Below, in pieces: positions 10,770-23,900 of a stretch of DNA of 64,000 nt. The translations under genes were made by a program, and so were the position numbers. The number at the start of each line of letters is the position of its first letter. Within the stretch, counting starts at the first letter, position 1. Below the pieces are notes generated by a model. That model did not search any database. It was not told the origin of the DNA and was given only the letters and a program-made list of their open reading frames with translations. This DNA is from Malachius bipustulatus (lineage: Eukaryota > Arthropoda > Insecta > Coleoptera > Melyridae), in NCBI GenBank assembly GCA_910589415.1, contig OU342639.1:27970268-28034267 (forward strand), in the 5' to 3' direction.

Positions 10770-12892
10770 CAGGGTGAGTCAATAGTGAGAGATCGGAACA
10801 TTGCTAGTCAACCGTACAGGGTAAAACAAAATTTCAAACGCCATCCCAAATCGTTTGTTACTCTGCATGTTTCAAAAATATTTTCACTTATACAGGATGG
10901 ACCATATTTTGCCTACATGTAACAATTTTTTTTTTCAAATGGAACCCCCTATATTTTATGACATATTCTTATTCGACTGTGAAATAGCTTTATGTCAATA
11001 TATATTGTTTGACATTTAGGTGCGGCGTTGACATTTAAAAAAATATTTTCAAAAAAATTCATCGCATGCATGTATTTACTGAAAAGAAGCCTCAGAACTT
11101 AGTTTTGGAGTTTTAAGGTTGAAATTTGGTCTCCACATTGAGAAAGGCCAGGTCTATCATCGCGATATAATAAGACTGAGATATACTATACAGGTTAGTC
11201 ACAAATAACTGTCAAATTTTGCTTAATTCCGAAGGTCATAACTTTACTTTTTCAAATGGCACACTCGGTATTTTTTTCCACAATTAGATCCACCTCTGAT
11301 CTGACTACATTTTTCATTTGGTATGTCCTATACCTAAAATGCACAGTTTGAGAGATATTACACATTTTCCGTTGGTCTCACTGCAGAAGATGCAAATGTC
11401 ATATAAAACCGGGGCTATGAAGAAAAATGTGACATTTCTAGTGACATTTATCATTGCAGCGTAATAGCAACTCAAAGCTCGAGCGAAATAAAATAAAAAA
11501 TAAAATACAAGATATGACAATATGTAATTTTCAATTAAAATAATATCAAATCAAATGTCATATATGTCAAAAAGATGCAAATGTCATATAAAACAGGGTG
11601 CTATGAAGAAAAATGTGACATTTCGCTTTAAAGTGATATGGAAGAATTTGACATTTTTAGTTTTACTAGTGTCACTGTCACTGCATGTTTAAATTCCAAG
11701 TTCTCGTTAGTTAAATAGAATTTTGCTAAATGGATTTACGTTTACAAGAGCAAGTAGACATGACTTATTGTTTGGGAGAAAGTGAGAGAAATCCTCTCCT
11801 TGCGGCAAGAACTTATGTGCAAGTGTGTATTTGACAACTTCGTTGCAGTTTATTTTTTAAATCATATTTGTCAGTATTTATAAAATTTAAAAATATAATC
11901 CTGGGGTTAAATTTTGAATTTTCTGACAGCTGATTGGTCTAATGCTCAATCCCTACGAACGCTACGAATTTTGAACCAATGACATGTTCCAAAATATAAC
12001 CCCAGGGGTTATATTTATTGATGAATACGGGCCATTGTATTTCACTTTATTGTTGTTTTCCTCAATAAATGGATTTATTCTTTTGGGCAAATAAATAAAT
12101 TTTTTGATTTGATTTGATATTGCATATTTTAATTTAAAAATATTGTCATATCTTGTATTTTATTTTTTATTTTATTTCGCTCGAGCTTTGAGTTGCTATT
12201 ACGCTGCAATGATAAATGTCACTAGAAATGTCACATTTTTCTTCATAGCCCCTGTTTTATATGACGTTTGCATCTTCTGCAGTCAGACCAACGGAAAATG
12301 TATAATATCTCTCAAACTGGGCATTTTAGGTATAGGACATACCAAATAAAAAATGTAGTCAGATCAGAGGTGGATCTAATTGTGGAAAAAAATACCGAGT
12401 GTGCCATTTGAAAAAGTGAAGTTATGACCTTCCGAAGTAAGCGAAATTTGACAGTTATTTGTGACTAACCTGTATAGTAGATCTCAGTCTTATTATATCG
12501 CGATGATAGACCTGGCCTTTCTCAATGTGGAGACCAAATTTCAACCTTAAAACTCCAAAACTAAGTTCTGAGGCTTCTTTTCAGTAAATACATGCATGCG
12601 ATGAATTTTTTTGAAAATATTTTTTTAAATGTCAACGCCGCACCTAAATGTCAAACAATATGTATTGACATAAAGCTATTTCACAGTCGAATAAGAATAT
12701 GTCATAAAATATAGGGGGTTCCATTTGAAAAAAAAAATTGTTACATGTAGGCAAAATATGTCCATCCTGTATAAGCGAAAATATTTTTGAAACATGCAGA
12801 GTAACAAACGATTTGGGATGGCGTTTGAAATTTTGTTTTACCCCGTACGGTTGACTAGCAATGTTCCGATCTCTCACTATTGACTCACCCTG
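10770..12892. mobile_element. 2.1-kb palindromic fold-back element, CAGGGTGAGTCA termini, TATA flanks
   Basis: The left end CAGGGTGAGTCAATAGTGAG (10770) is mirrored by CTCACTATTGACTCACCCTG ending at 12892. Arms of about 770 bp (10770-11545 and 12110-12892) match closely along their length, with a unique centre of about 560 bp. Both ends abut TATA (10766-10769 and 12893-12896), consistent with a TA or TATA target duplication. The same short open frame appears in both arms on opposite strands and is an arm artefact. No transposase. It lies immediately upstream of the GC-rich leader exon at 13.1 kb. Confidence 0.9.
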
Positions 12893-13063
12893 TATATTAT
12901 AGCTATGTTGAATTAGATAATACACATAGGCAAATGGACACAAAAAAATAATAATAATATAAAAAAAAAGTACATGCAGAAATTAGGGAGTTCTTTCCCT
13001 TCAAAACCGAGGACATGGTTGACACATTTACATATTAAAGTAATTTCTTAGTTCAACTGTAGT

Positions 13064-13345
13064 TTATTTATGCAGTCCGGCGACAACGTATCCTTTGAGG
13101 GCGCGACGCCGGCGTCTATGCGCGGGTGAATAGACGCGCGCGCCCCCTTGTGCTGCATGTGCGCCGGCAGCCGCCGCATCCTGCAGGAAGAGACGACGCG
13201 TGATGCTGGCCAGACTGGCTCCTGGGGATGATGCTGGAAGCCGGGTTGGAGTCGTCGGAATTGCTTGTGCCACGCTAGACCACCTCGCCATAGCGCGTAC
13301 CACCAGGGGGAAGTGGGTAACGTCTCGATCCTTTAGAAGGAGAGG
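13064..13345 (+). promoter_or_regulatory. GC/CpG-rich leader exon and putative promoter of the 14-27 kb gene
   Basis: A sharply GC- and CpG-rich block in an AT-rich region, ending in a strong donor (GAG|GTAAGT at 13346). All three plus frames contain stops before the donor, so it reads as a non-coding 5' exon. Splicing to the acceptor at 14151 would place the ATG at 14157 as the first useful start. A minus-strand open frame across it is a by-product of base composition. TSS position is not resolved. Confidence 0.45.
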
Positions 13346-14156
13346 GTAAGTTTACTTCACTTTATTTTTTTGATATCTACCCTTATCTGTTCCTATGTTA
13401 CACGGGGCTGTAGGGTAATAGGACCTTTAATGTGTCGAATATTTAATGCTATTGTTTCTTTTTATAATGGACAATTCAACCAAAATTAATCTACAATTGC
13501 TATAATGGCCGGGAAAGGGCTACCTTGCTAGTGGAATAGGTAGGTATGTGCTGTAAAATATGCACCGGATAAAATGACGGAATAATTTTTGGTAAAATTT
13601 TTTATTACAAACCTTTTTTTTTCAATTACAAAGAAAAGAAGTGTAATTAAATATGATATAATCTTTAGTTCAAATCAATAATTTTTTTAAATAAGTAGGT
13701 ATTTTAATAAATTTTTGAGCAATAAAAAAATACATATAACAAAAATATTCAAAATTCATAGGTAGTCTTGTAGTTTTATCTTAATGTAGAAATTTATTAA
13801 TTTAAATTATGAACACACCTATAATTTTATTTATGACAAATATAAAGAAAAATATATATTTTTTATAGATAATAAATTTAAAAAAATATAGTGGTTGAAT
13901 TGACTTGAAGATTAAAAAAAAAAACTTAGTTGTAGGATCCTCGAGGATTAGTTGATTATAAATACGACATTCGGTTCATCACATGATGAACATTATATCA
14001 AATTTCAATGTTAAGGATTGAAAATATAAACGTATATAATACTAAAGTGTCCCGAAGTTCATCTGGTAACTCCTTATTTGCATGGATATTTTTTAAATGA
14101 TGCCAGAATCTAATTATTTCTGGACTATACAAATTAATTCAATTGTTCCAGGAATA

Positions 14157-17100
14157 ATGATCGGTAATAAGCTTCGATCATGGATGGAAGCTGTGAGGCC
14201 TCGCAAAAAACAATACAGGAAAGAGAAGAAGTCAAATAATTTTATATCTGCCCCTTTGTCACCGTTAAATGAAACCTCGGTATGTATACCTACTTATTTA
14301 TTTATTAGGGAGGTACATACTTATTATTCATATTTTTAATTAAGTACCTACCTTGTTTTATTATCATCTGACGGAATGTCATAAAATCCTTACCAAATTG
14401 ATATTTTGTAATCTACACATGCATGCTTTCCTCTGGAAATAGCTTTTCATTCCAAATTTTATTATCCCTTTGGTCTCGCTTGCTAACGACATCATTACAC
14501 TTGGCTTTGGTTTCAAATTAAAACCTCATATACCTACCTATGCGGATAGCTTCGAGCAAATGTTTTATTGCTTTGTGTTAAAACATGCAAGGGCAGCATG
14601 ATATTTCAAATATAATAGATGCATTGGTACCTACTTACTCGTTATTATAATTTTTCCTTAATTGAATTTTTTTTCTAAATCTCGCTTTCAATAATTAAAA
14701 ACGAGTTTCGTATCGGATTATATTTTTTTGGAATGGATCATAAGTATTGATTTGATAAACAAAAGCGTTAGTCAATGTTTCTATCACTATAGTGGAGTCA
14801 AATTATCTTACAAAAATGCAATATTTCGGAATAATTTGCGAAAGGATGGATTTTTGAAAAAACTTTTTTTGTTTTGTTAGAAAAAATGACAAATTTAAAA
14901 GAATTTTGACTAAAAATAATAATACAGGTATTTGTGAGATGACTGATAAAAAATAAAAAGTTGAAAAATAGAATTTCAGAGTGGCAGAAATTTCACATAT
15001 GGCCGACTTTTTTTTAGCAATAGGTATATGAAAAGCTGATTTAATAAATACGGCTCTAATAATAATTTAAAAAAAATCAATTCTTAATATCTGGAGTTGA
15101 TGCGGCTCTGACAATTGCTCAATTTCTTGCTGTTCTTCAAGAAAAGATTTATTACAATAATTGAGGCAATCATCAGTTCAGAAACAATAAGTAAAGCATG
15201 CGCTATACAGTGTGTGTCACAGGCATGGTACACCCCCTTTTTTTTTCTTTTTTTTTGGAGATAATTTTTTGAAATTTGCTACGTCGCATATTCTCAATAG
15301 AGCGCACTTTTTAGCAGGAAATTGAATTTTTTTCCACATCCGGTTTTTCCGGAAATGTTACCAACTTTTTATTTTTAAATGGGACACCCTATATATTATT
15401 ATATTTTTGGATTCTATACATTTACACGAATCCAACAATACCACATAAGTACCATTTTAAATGTCAAATTTGTTTTTATTTAATTTTTTATTTCTCAATT
15501 ATAGTGTGCCATGACTTCAGTTGTGTTCGTCACAGATGCAAAATGGGTACACCAAAATGTCCCTTATTAAGAGTACTAGTAGATGGTACCTCGGTACAAA
15601 TATGGTACCATTTGAAAAAAATGAATTCAGCTCAAAAAATCATTCCGGTGCGCATTATTTATCCATAAATCACTTAATTTATTACTTTGAACAAAAATTC
15701 GATTTTTCTAGCATTAAATGAACCAATTGGAGTAAAACGAAATAGTCATGGCACACTATAATTGAGAAATAAAAAATTAAATAAAAACAAATTTGAAATT
15801 TAAAATGGTACTTATGTGGTATTGTTGGATTCGTACAAATGGATAGAATCCAAAAATATAATAATATATAGGGTGTCCCATTTAAAAATAAAAAGTTGGT
15901 AACATTTTCGGAAAAACCGGATGTGGAAAAAAAATTCAATTCCCTGCTAAAAAGTGCGCTCTATCGAGAATATGCGACGTACAAAATTTCAAAAAATTAT
16001 CTCCAAAAATAAAGAAAAAAAATGGGGTGTACCATGCCTGTGACACACACACTGTATGGTACAAAGCAAGCCAGCTTTTCTGCAACCGCAATTATTACCA
16101 GAGCCAGCTTTGCAGCCACAAAATATCATTTTCAGAAGTTCACATGGTCTGAATCTTGAGTCATGAAAATTGGAGTCATGCTCGAATCATTTCATTTTCA
16201 ACCCCAGTCTTCTGCTTACAATTTATTGTCAAGCCGAGTCTGCACTTGATAATATACTCTTTTGAAATGCTGGTTAGCTGAATCTTCCAATAGTGCAAGT
16301 ACAGCTAATTTTTTTTTACCCGGCATATACAGGGTGTCCCAGCTTATTCGAAGCGGTCTCTGTAGGCCAAACGATGGACTTTTTCAAAAAACTTTTTAAA
16401 AATTCAAGTACAGGATCACAATGGCCATAATTTAAAATTATTTTGGAGTATACAGAGTGTCCCATATGACAGTGGCATATCAAAGTTATGTTTTTTTAAA
16501 TGGAATGCTCCAATGTTATCGCATTTTTAGATTGTCTGAGAAGAGAAAATAAGATTGGCTTTTACAGTTGGTGTTTAAATTTAGAAGTTTTTGAGTTATA
16601 AACAAGTGAAAATCGTCATTTTTCAAGTTCAAGACCCTGTACAACGAAAACGGCTGAAGATAGAGAAAAACGGCTTACATGTCCCTATTTTACTTTTTCA
16701 TGTACTATCCTATCATGTAGATGAAATTTTTATACAGGGTGATAAAAAATTTGAAAAATTCTGAGATTTCTCCACGCGTCGCCAAATAAAAAAATCAAAG
16801 AATGTAAAAATTTTCTATACCATAGGATAGTACATAAAAAGTTAAAATAGGGACATGTAAGCCGTTTTTCTCTATCTTGAGCCGTTTTCGTTGTACAGGG
16901 CCTTGAACTTGAAAAATGTCGATTTTCACTTGTTTATAACTCAAAAACTTCTAAATTTAAACACCAACTGTAAAAGCCAATCTTATTTTCTCTTCTCAGA
17001 CAATCTAAAAATGCAATAACATTAGAGCATTCCATTTAAAAAAACATAACTTTGATATGCCACTGTCATATGGGACACTCTGTATACTCCAAAATAATTT

Positions 17101-17912
17101 TAAATTATGGCCATTGTGATCCTGTACTTGAATTTTCAAAAAGTTTTTTGAAAAAGTCCATCGTTTGGCCTACAGAGACCGCTTCGAATAAGCTGGGACA
17201 CCCTGTAGTATCGGTGTCTTGATTTGGTGGTCAATGGCTTCTTGTAAATATGTCTTTGCCTCGCATATTTTAGCAAACTTCACTTTCTTTTCTCCAAAAA
17301 AGTTCAGATTTATCCAGGTAACCTCAAATCTAGACATAAAATTCCCCCTTCCCTTAGTTTTCTGTTTATACTCGCATCTCGCATGAATATAAACTATACC
17401 AATAGGTGAACTGATATTCATAATTTCAGCATGAAAATATGTTTAGGTAGGTATCTTCCGTAGATTTACTGAAAAAACATTTTTTTTTTAGTTTTTAAAG
17501 TTTATTTATTAATTGGACGTAGTCTATATGGAATTTTCGAAAGCTTTTGATAGGGTTGGCCAAAGCCCACTACTCTCTAAGCTTTCCTCATTTGGCCTCC
17601 CCGATGCACTTATAGATTTTTTCTCCAATTACTTTTCTCATAGACTTCAATATGTATCCTACGAAAGTTACAACTCCCCTTGCCCTGCACTTCTGGTTCA
17701 TAGGATTCAAAATTGGGTCCCCTCTTTTTCAATTTATTTATAAACGATATTGTTGAGTTATTGAGGTCGATTACTTATTATATGCTGGCGATTTGCTTTG
17801 TTGTTGACTTTGTTTGTATATTTCCTACTATTTATTTGTTCAACTGAGATTGTATGTAAATCAGCAGTTAGTAACACACTTTATTTGACATTTGCTCTTG
17901 GGTGGATGTAGA

Positions 17913-17947
<35 letters not shown>

Positions 17948-20900
17948 AAATACATCTAAATATTACAAAAGCGCCTAGGTGTCACACAACTATAATAAAA
18001 ATTTTATTTTCAATATATTGGAAATATTTTGAATATATTGAAAAAAAATCCAATATATTATTGGAAAAAAATTCAATAGGTATATTGAAAAATAAAATGT
18101 CGAACTTCTAGATTTTCTATAATACTTGGTGCCCAAATGAAATAGATCCGTTCCCAATGGAAGTAGGTGCTTTCAATTATGTTTTTGTTAAATGGCAGTG
18201 TAGTGATTTTTTAGTTTCGAGGACATAACTTACGCACCTAATTCATATAGTTTAATAGTAGTGTGCTCACTGTGCTGTTTTATGCAAATATATCATAATA
18301 ATTACAAAGATACATGCCAGTAGCAACCGATTTATTTATACAACCATCATGAATACAAATCAAATTTTGCAAGACATGTCAAGCTGTAGTTTGAGTTTGG
18401 AAGATTTAATAAAGTGCTATTTCCTCCATCAATTAATTCATCAAGAAAAATTTTTACTTATAATTTGGTAACATACAGTTACTATTTTGCAGTAAAAAAT
18501 GTTAGGAATAGAGACTAGGTCAACAAAAAAACGCGTTTTCTTTTCAAAAATTACTTGGATAGATTGTTATATAAACACATGGATTGAATAAATAGCATAA
18601 ATGGCTTGTTTTTATGAACTCTCAGAAATCATAATTGTTTTGGGCTTACGGCTCAGTGCTAAGAAGCACTCTTCAAGTAATTTAACTCCTAATGAAGGTT
18701 TAAATATTTGTCGTAGAAAAAGTGTAGTATTCTACCTGCAATAAAGCAATTAATCAGCAATTACTCACTCGAATGATTTCACCAAAATTCACGTTGACGC
18801 TCGCAGGGCAAACTTCATTCTTGTTAGTAATTGTCTATATTGGTTGTATATGTAGTAAAATTACATGAAATCAATTATTTTTTTATAAGCTTTACCTATT
18901 CTATAACACAATAGAATTTTGTGATATTAACCAATACCCTTCAGTAATGTACGGCTGATATGCAGGTTTAATATTGCATTTATATTCATAAGAGAATTAT
19001 TATTATCATGAAAAAAATATTATGTATGTACTGCTCCCAAAAATCCCAAAAATCACAGTTTACAAAATTATTGGTTACTGAATTAAATTTTTTAAACATT
19101 CATAAGTTGTTTGTCATCAATACAGTGAATGGGATGGCGATAATTATAATACTTAATCCTTATCAGGGGTTAAATCCTCGAATGAAAACTTTTAGTTTCA
19201 CTTAGATGAAACCGAGGATGAAACAGAGAAACATGACAACAGAGGACACATTTCCATCATAAGCTTCCGCGGCTAGCTTGAGGATTAGTGAGAATGTTAA
19301 ACAAAACAAACACAAAATCACTAGTTTTTCAATATAGGTATTGGATTTTTTTTCAATATATTCAAAATATTTCCAATATATTGGATTTTTTTTTCAATAT
19401 ATTCAAAATATTTCCAATATATTGAAAATAAAAATTTTATTATAATTTTGTGACCCCTAGACGCTTTCGTAAAATATCATCCGAGGTACAAGTTCAAAAT
19501 TTCAAGTTCAAAACCAAGCTCGTCAATTATTTATGGCAAAGGGGTAAAAATAATGGAAGCGTCAAGAGAGATGTCATTATCATTTCGAGAACTGTCCAAA
19601 GCTAACAACTGTTCTAGAGAATGTTTATCTGATCTAAATAACCTCGGTTCTGTTCTAATGTCCTTCTAGCCGGGCTTCTTCGTTCTCACGTAATAATATG
19701 TTTATTTATATATTATATTGTAACAAGCTTTGTCCTCTGAAGGAGTTTTAATAAGTATAGAATGCCAGAATGCATCAATTTGAAATTTAGCCGTATTTTT
19801 CTCTAGAAATAACTTTTAATTGCAGATTTTATTATTCCTTTAATCTCACTTTGTGATCACATAATATTTATTATATCATTGCGGCTTAAATTTTACATGA
19901 AAAATTTATACGTTCAGAGGCTATAATAATTATAAAAATATATTTTCTCAAGTTTTGCAATACTTCGTAAAAGAAAAGTATTTGAAATTTTAGTTAATGC
20001 AATAAAATTTGAATTATTTCTATTAATAAGCCAGTGGCGTGGGTAGCAAAGGGGTAAAAATGGCTAAAGTTCTATAGCCGTTTATGAGCCCATTTTTGAA
20101 GGAATTGAACTGAGATTTTTACAGTAGACAACTATACTGATAGCCCTTAACTCCGAAAAATTTCAAGTAGCAAATAAGAAAAATGGCGGAGATATTAGAA
20201 TTTATTTTACATGATGTTTATTTCTGATGAAATATATAATTTTAGTAATATAAAAATTAAATCAAACGCGTCAAAATAGGTTTATATTTAGAGAATATAT
20301 TCAAATAATACATTGTAATTTAACATTCTCAAATCATCCCCCGATGAGATTGCTGAAAAGAATAATGTAATTGGTCATTATATACATCCGCGGCTCCTAC
20401 CTACAGTTTCACTATGGCACCTATATAGGGGTGGAGGACATACCTACAGTAACACCAGGAAGGTATTCATTTGGTTTGCAAATGAAAGATAAGCGAATAA
20501 AAGGGCATCAAAAGACGGTCTTCCTGAGTGCGGGCCTGTTTAGAACAGCGAAAATCACAATAAACATGCAAGGTCAGAGTGTCGAGTGGACGGAATAAAC
20601 ATTTAGCGGCCGGAAACTCGTAATATCAACACCAGGGCCGGTCTGGTAACATACGCAACATACGAACCGCATCCAAACGTAGTCGGACCATAATAGCGAA
20701 CGATGTCACGTATTTTGGAATATAAATGCAAAATAAATGCAAAATTCAAAATAAAAACCGTACTATTGTTAATCTCGAAGATATTCCTTGCCCTGTGAAA
20801 GTGAAAAAAAATATAAATTCGACCGTAGTACCAAAGAGGCCTTAGTTGTGACCTTGATATTAGTTTGCAATGGCTGTTTTTAGCTTCTTACCCACCCATA

Positions 20901-23900
20901 GCACCCCTATTTCGCTCTTCGGTCCCGAAAATATTTATTAAACTTAGGAGCCGCGGATGTATATATTTACCATGTAATTATGCATAAATTTGACCGAAAT
21001 AACAGTAAACGCTAAAAGAACTTGTCATATAGGAAACTTCATGTTCCAACAGGATGGATCTACGTGCCACGCTTCTTAGAGATATTCTCCCTGCCAAGCT
21101 GGGATTAAAATTGGGTATCTTGGTCGAGCTGACATACGCCCCTTCAGTCGACCAAAAGATATAGTAATAAAAGTGCGCGGAAAGTTTACAATCCAGGTAG
21201 GCAGACCTTATACACAATAGAATGCCCTTCTCATTGGTTTACTGGAACCAGGTAACCAATACATGAAGGCACTATCTGCCTTCCTACAGGTGTGACTATT
21301 TGGACCTTTAAAAGTTAGTGCGCAGTTTTATTGCTATATCTGTTGGCCAACTGAGGATACCCGTATTAACACAGTTTTACGATATAAATAGGTAGGAAAT
21401 AATGAAATCATGGGATCCAGATATACCTACCTACAGTTTAGATGCATTAGAATAAAATAGAGATAGTTGATTTCCTAATTAATTAAATAAAATTAGTTTT
21501 GTAATAATTACATATACCTATTAAGTATCCTCAATACTTAGTCTATTTATTTGAGGAAAAATTCTCTGATTGTTAGATAAAAATAGTTATTTATGCAACA
21601 AGTGCATAAAGTGGTACTTTTTTTCACGACTGGGAAGTTTCCCAGAAGTGAAAAAAAGGCACTTTATGCATATGTTGCATACAAAATTTTATCTACGAGT
21701 GACTTAAATTAGAACTAAAAGTTATTATTATTAAATAAAATCTTTCCAATGCATTCATATCTTATGTAAGTGTTTCTTTTTGAAGCTATTAAGGCTTTTT
21801 TCATCACGTCAGTTCATAAAGGTGACATATTGCTTCTTTAGATTTTTGAGGTAGGTATACCTAACAGATTTTGTGCAGTCATATTTGATTGAATAATAAT
21901 TTCTTCTAGTGCGGAAGATATTTCATTTATGATTAAATGTAAACATAAAATATGTCAATTATATAGCCACATTTGATTGAAAAATAATTTCTTCTGGGGT
22001 AGAAGATATTTCATTCATTGAATCATCTACAATGGTATCCATTTCAGGTAACTAAACGACGCAAAACACAAAATATTAATTGTAGGTACATAGATCTGGC
22101 GCACTGCTAATAAACTGCGACGTTTCTCTAGTATAGGTTGATGTCAGTCAACAAGCATTTGGAGCGGTTGGCATCGGGATACTATGTAATTCAGCGTTCA
22201 GCGTCTCGTATTGCAGTGCGAACGCCCCGATCGAGCCAGCCAACTGAGCCGAGCCGCTAGCGTTCACTTCACTAGAACTTCCACTAGGCGAGCGTGCATT
22301 AACGTGTCAGATTTAGCGTTAAATAATGAACCGCTACGGCACTTTATTTAACCCGAACTACTTTATTTCACTCTTCAAGATAATCATATATTTTATGAAC
22401 TAAGAAACGTCTAAAAAAGTGCATTTTATGAATCACTCGTAGATAAAAAGAATTTTTTTATTTTTGAGCTAGTGAAAAATAACATCTCTACCATTTTTGT
22501 TAATTGTTTTCATTAGCCATTAAACGTTTTAAAATAAGAATGTTTGAAAAATATAATCTTAACCGATATAATTTTAGTCCGTTAGGCTATTCTACTTATC
22601 ACTAAAATGATAACTTGTTTTTCAAACATTTGATCGTTTGATCTTCATTCTCTTGAATCAAATTCGCATACTATGAACTTAAATTTAAAGGCCAAAACCG
22701 GACGGACAAGGGAGGAATCACGTCGACAAAACGGAGATAAAGGCGAACAGGTAAATAAATAAAATTACTTAGTAAATTATTTGTTTGCATAATTTATTTT
22801 ATTATTTTAGTTTTCTTTAATCTTAACATAATAATTAGTACCTACCTACCGATGCTAGATCGTGTATCACTTACACCATGGTTTTGTCATAAACTTTATG
22901 TTAATGAACCGATACAGTCATCTGACATCTCCTTTGCCGCTTTTTGAAATGTTCGCAGTCGCCTGTCATGGATTTGATAGTCAAAATATCTTTGGTCTAC
23001 CTCAAAGAAGAAATTTTGTGGGGATTTCGCTGCATCAATGTTTTTTTTTTCAAAAAGAGCTTCAACAAGTAAAAGCTGTATTTTTTATATTGCACAAACA
23101 CTCAAAAATGAATATGAAAAATAACGGCGATCTTGAACGCCAACGCCAGAGATTTTACCACTGTACCACGAAGTCCCGTTGAAAGAACTTAATTAGGCAA
23201 TCTTTCACATGAGTTGTAAAAATTAAGTTGTAATCTCTTCATCAATTAACAGCAATGCAGTCCCGACAGGCTGTAACGAATGAAGGCTGTTCAGTAGTGT
23301 TCAGTGTTCAGTATCACGGTGTTTCTTGACGCTCATCGGAGGATCCTAGTCTCAAAAGTCGTCTAATGTTAGCTGCCACGTTTTTTCGGTCATTACCGAA
23401 CTCTCTTGATCACAGGTGTGATGGGGACATAAACCAACTCCAAGTGCCCAGTTTCTTATTGGGAAACACACGATTAAGAAGTAGGATATTTTCAATCAGC
23501 TAGTGGATTGATACATTGGTTTGATATGTTAAGTAAGAACTCTTCACTTGGCTGTGAGGACCACATATACTTGTTTTGTTGTAACCACTGTAACGTAGAG
23601 AACCCGGGCCCGATGGTCTTTCGCGAAAAGCCACTGTGATCGTCTAGTTTTCCGAATTCCTCCTAATAGGACCGCTGAGATTTCTTTCGTTGTGTTTAGC
23701 GTTATCACCCCTGCTCGTTGATTGAGGTATGCCAGGATTACTATGGCCGAAACGGATGCGCAAAAGAACCTACTATGACTCATTGTATCTCGATTGATTG
23801 GGATTTCTTTCGGAAAAGCGGGAAAATTAACTGAGACCTTTGTTGTTAACTGATTCGTTTGCAAGGGCGTAAAATGGTGAAAAGCGAGAGAGGCTGTGAT

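Noticed and set aside
11314..12349. Two 68-codon open frames with nearly the same hydrophobic peptide on opposite strands
   Set aside because: They are the mirrored arms of the 10770-12892 palindrome, not a gene pair.
13064..13303. 79-codon Ala/Arg-rich minus-strand open frame
   Set aside because: Produced by GC-rich composition; the plus-strand donor at 13346 better explains the block as a leader exon.
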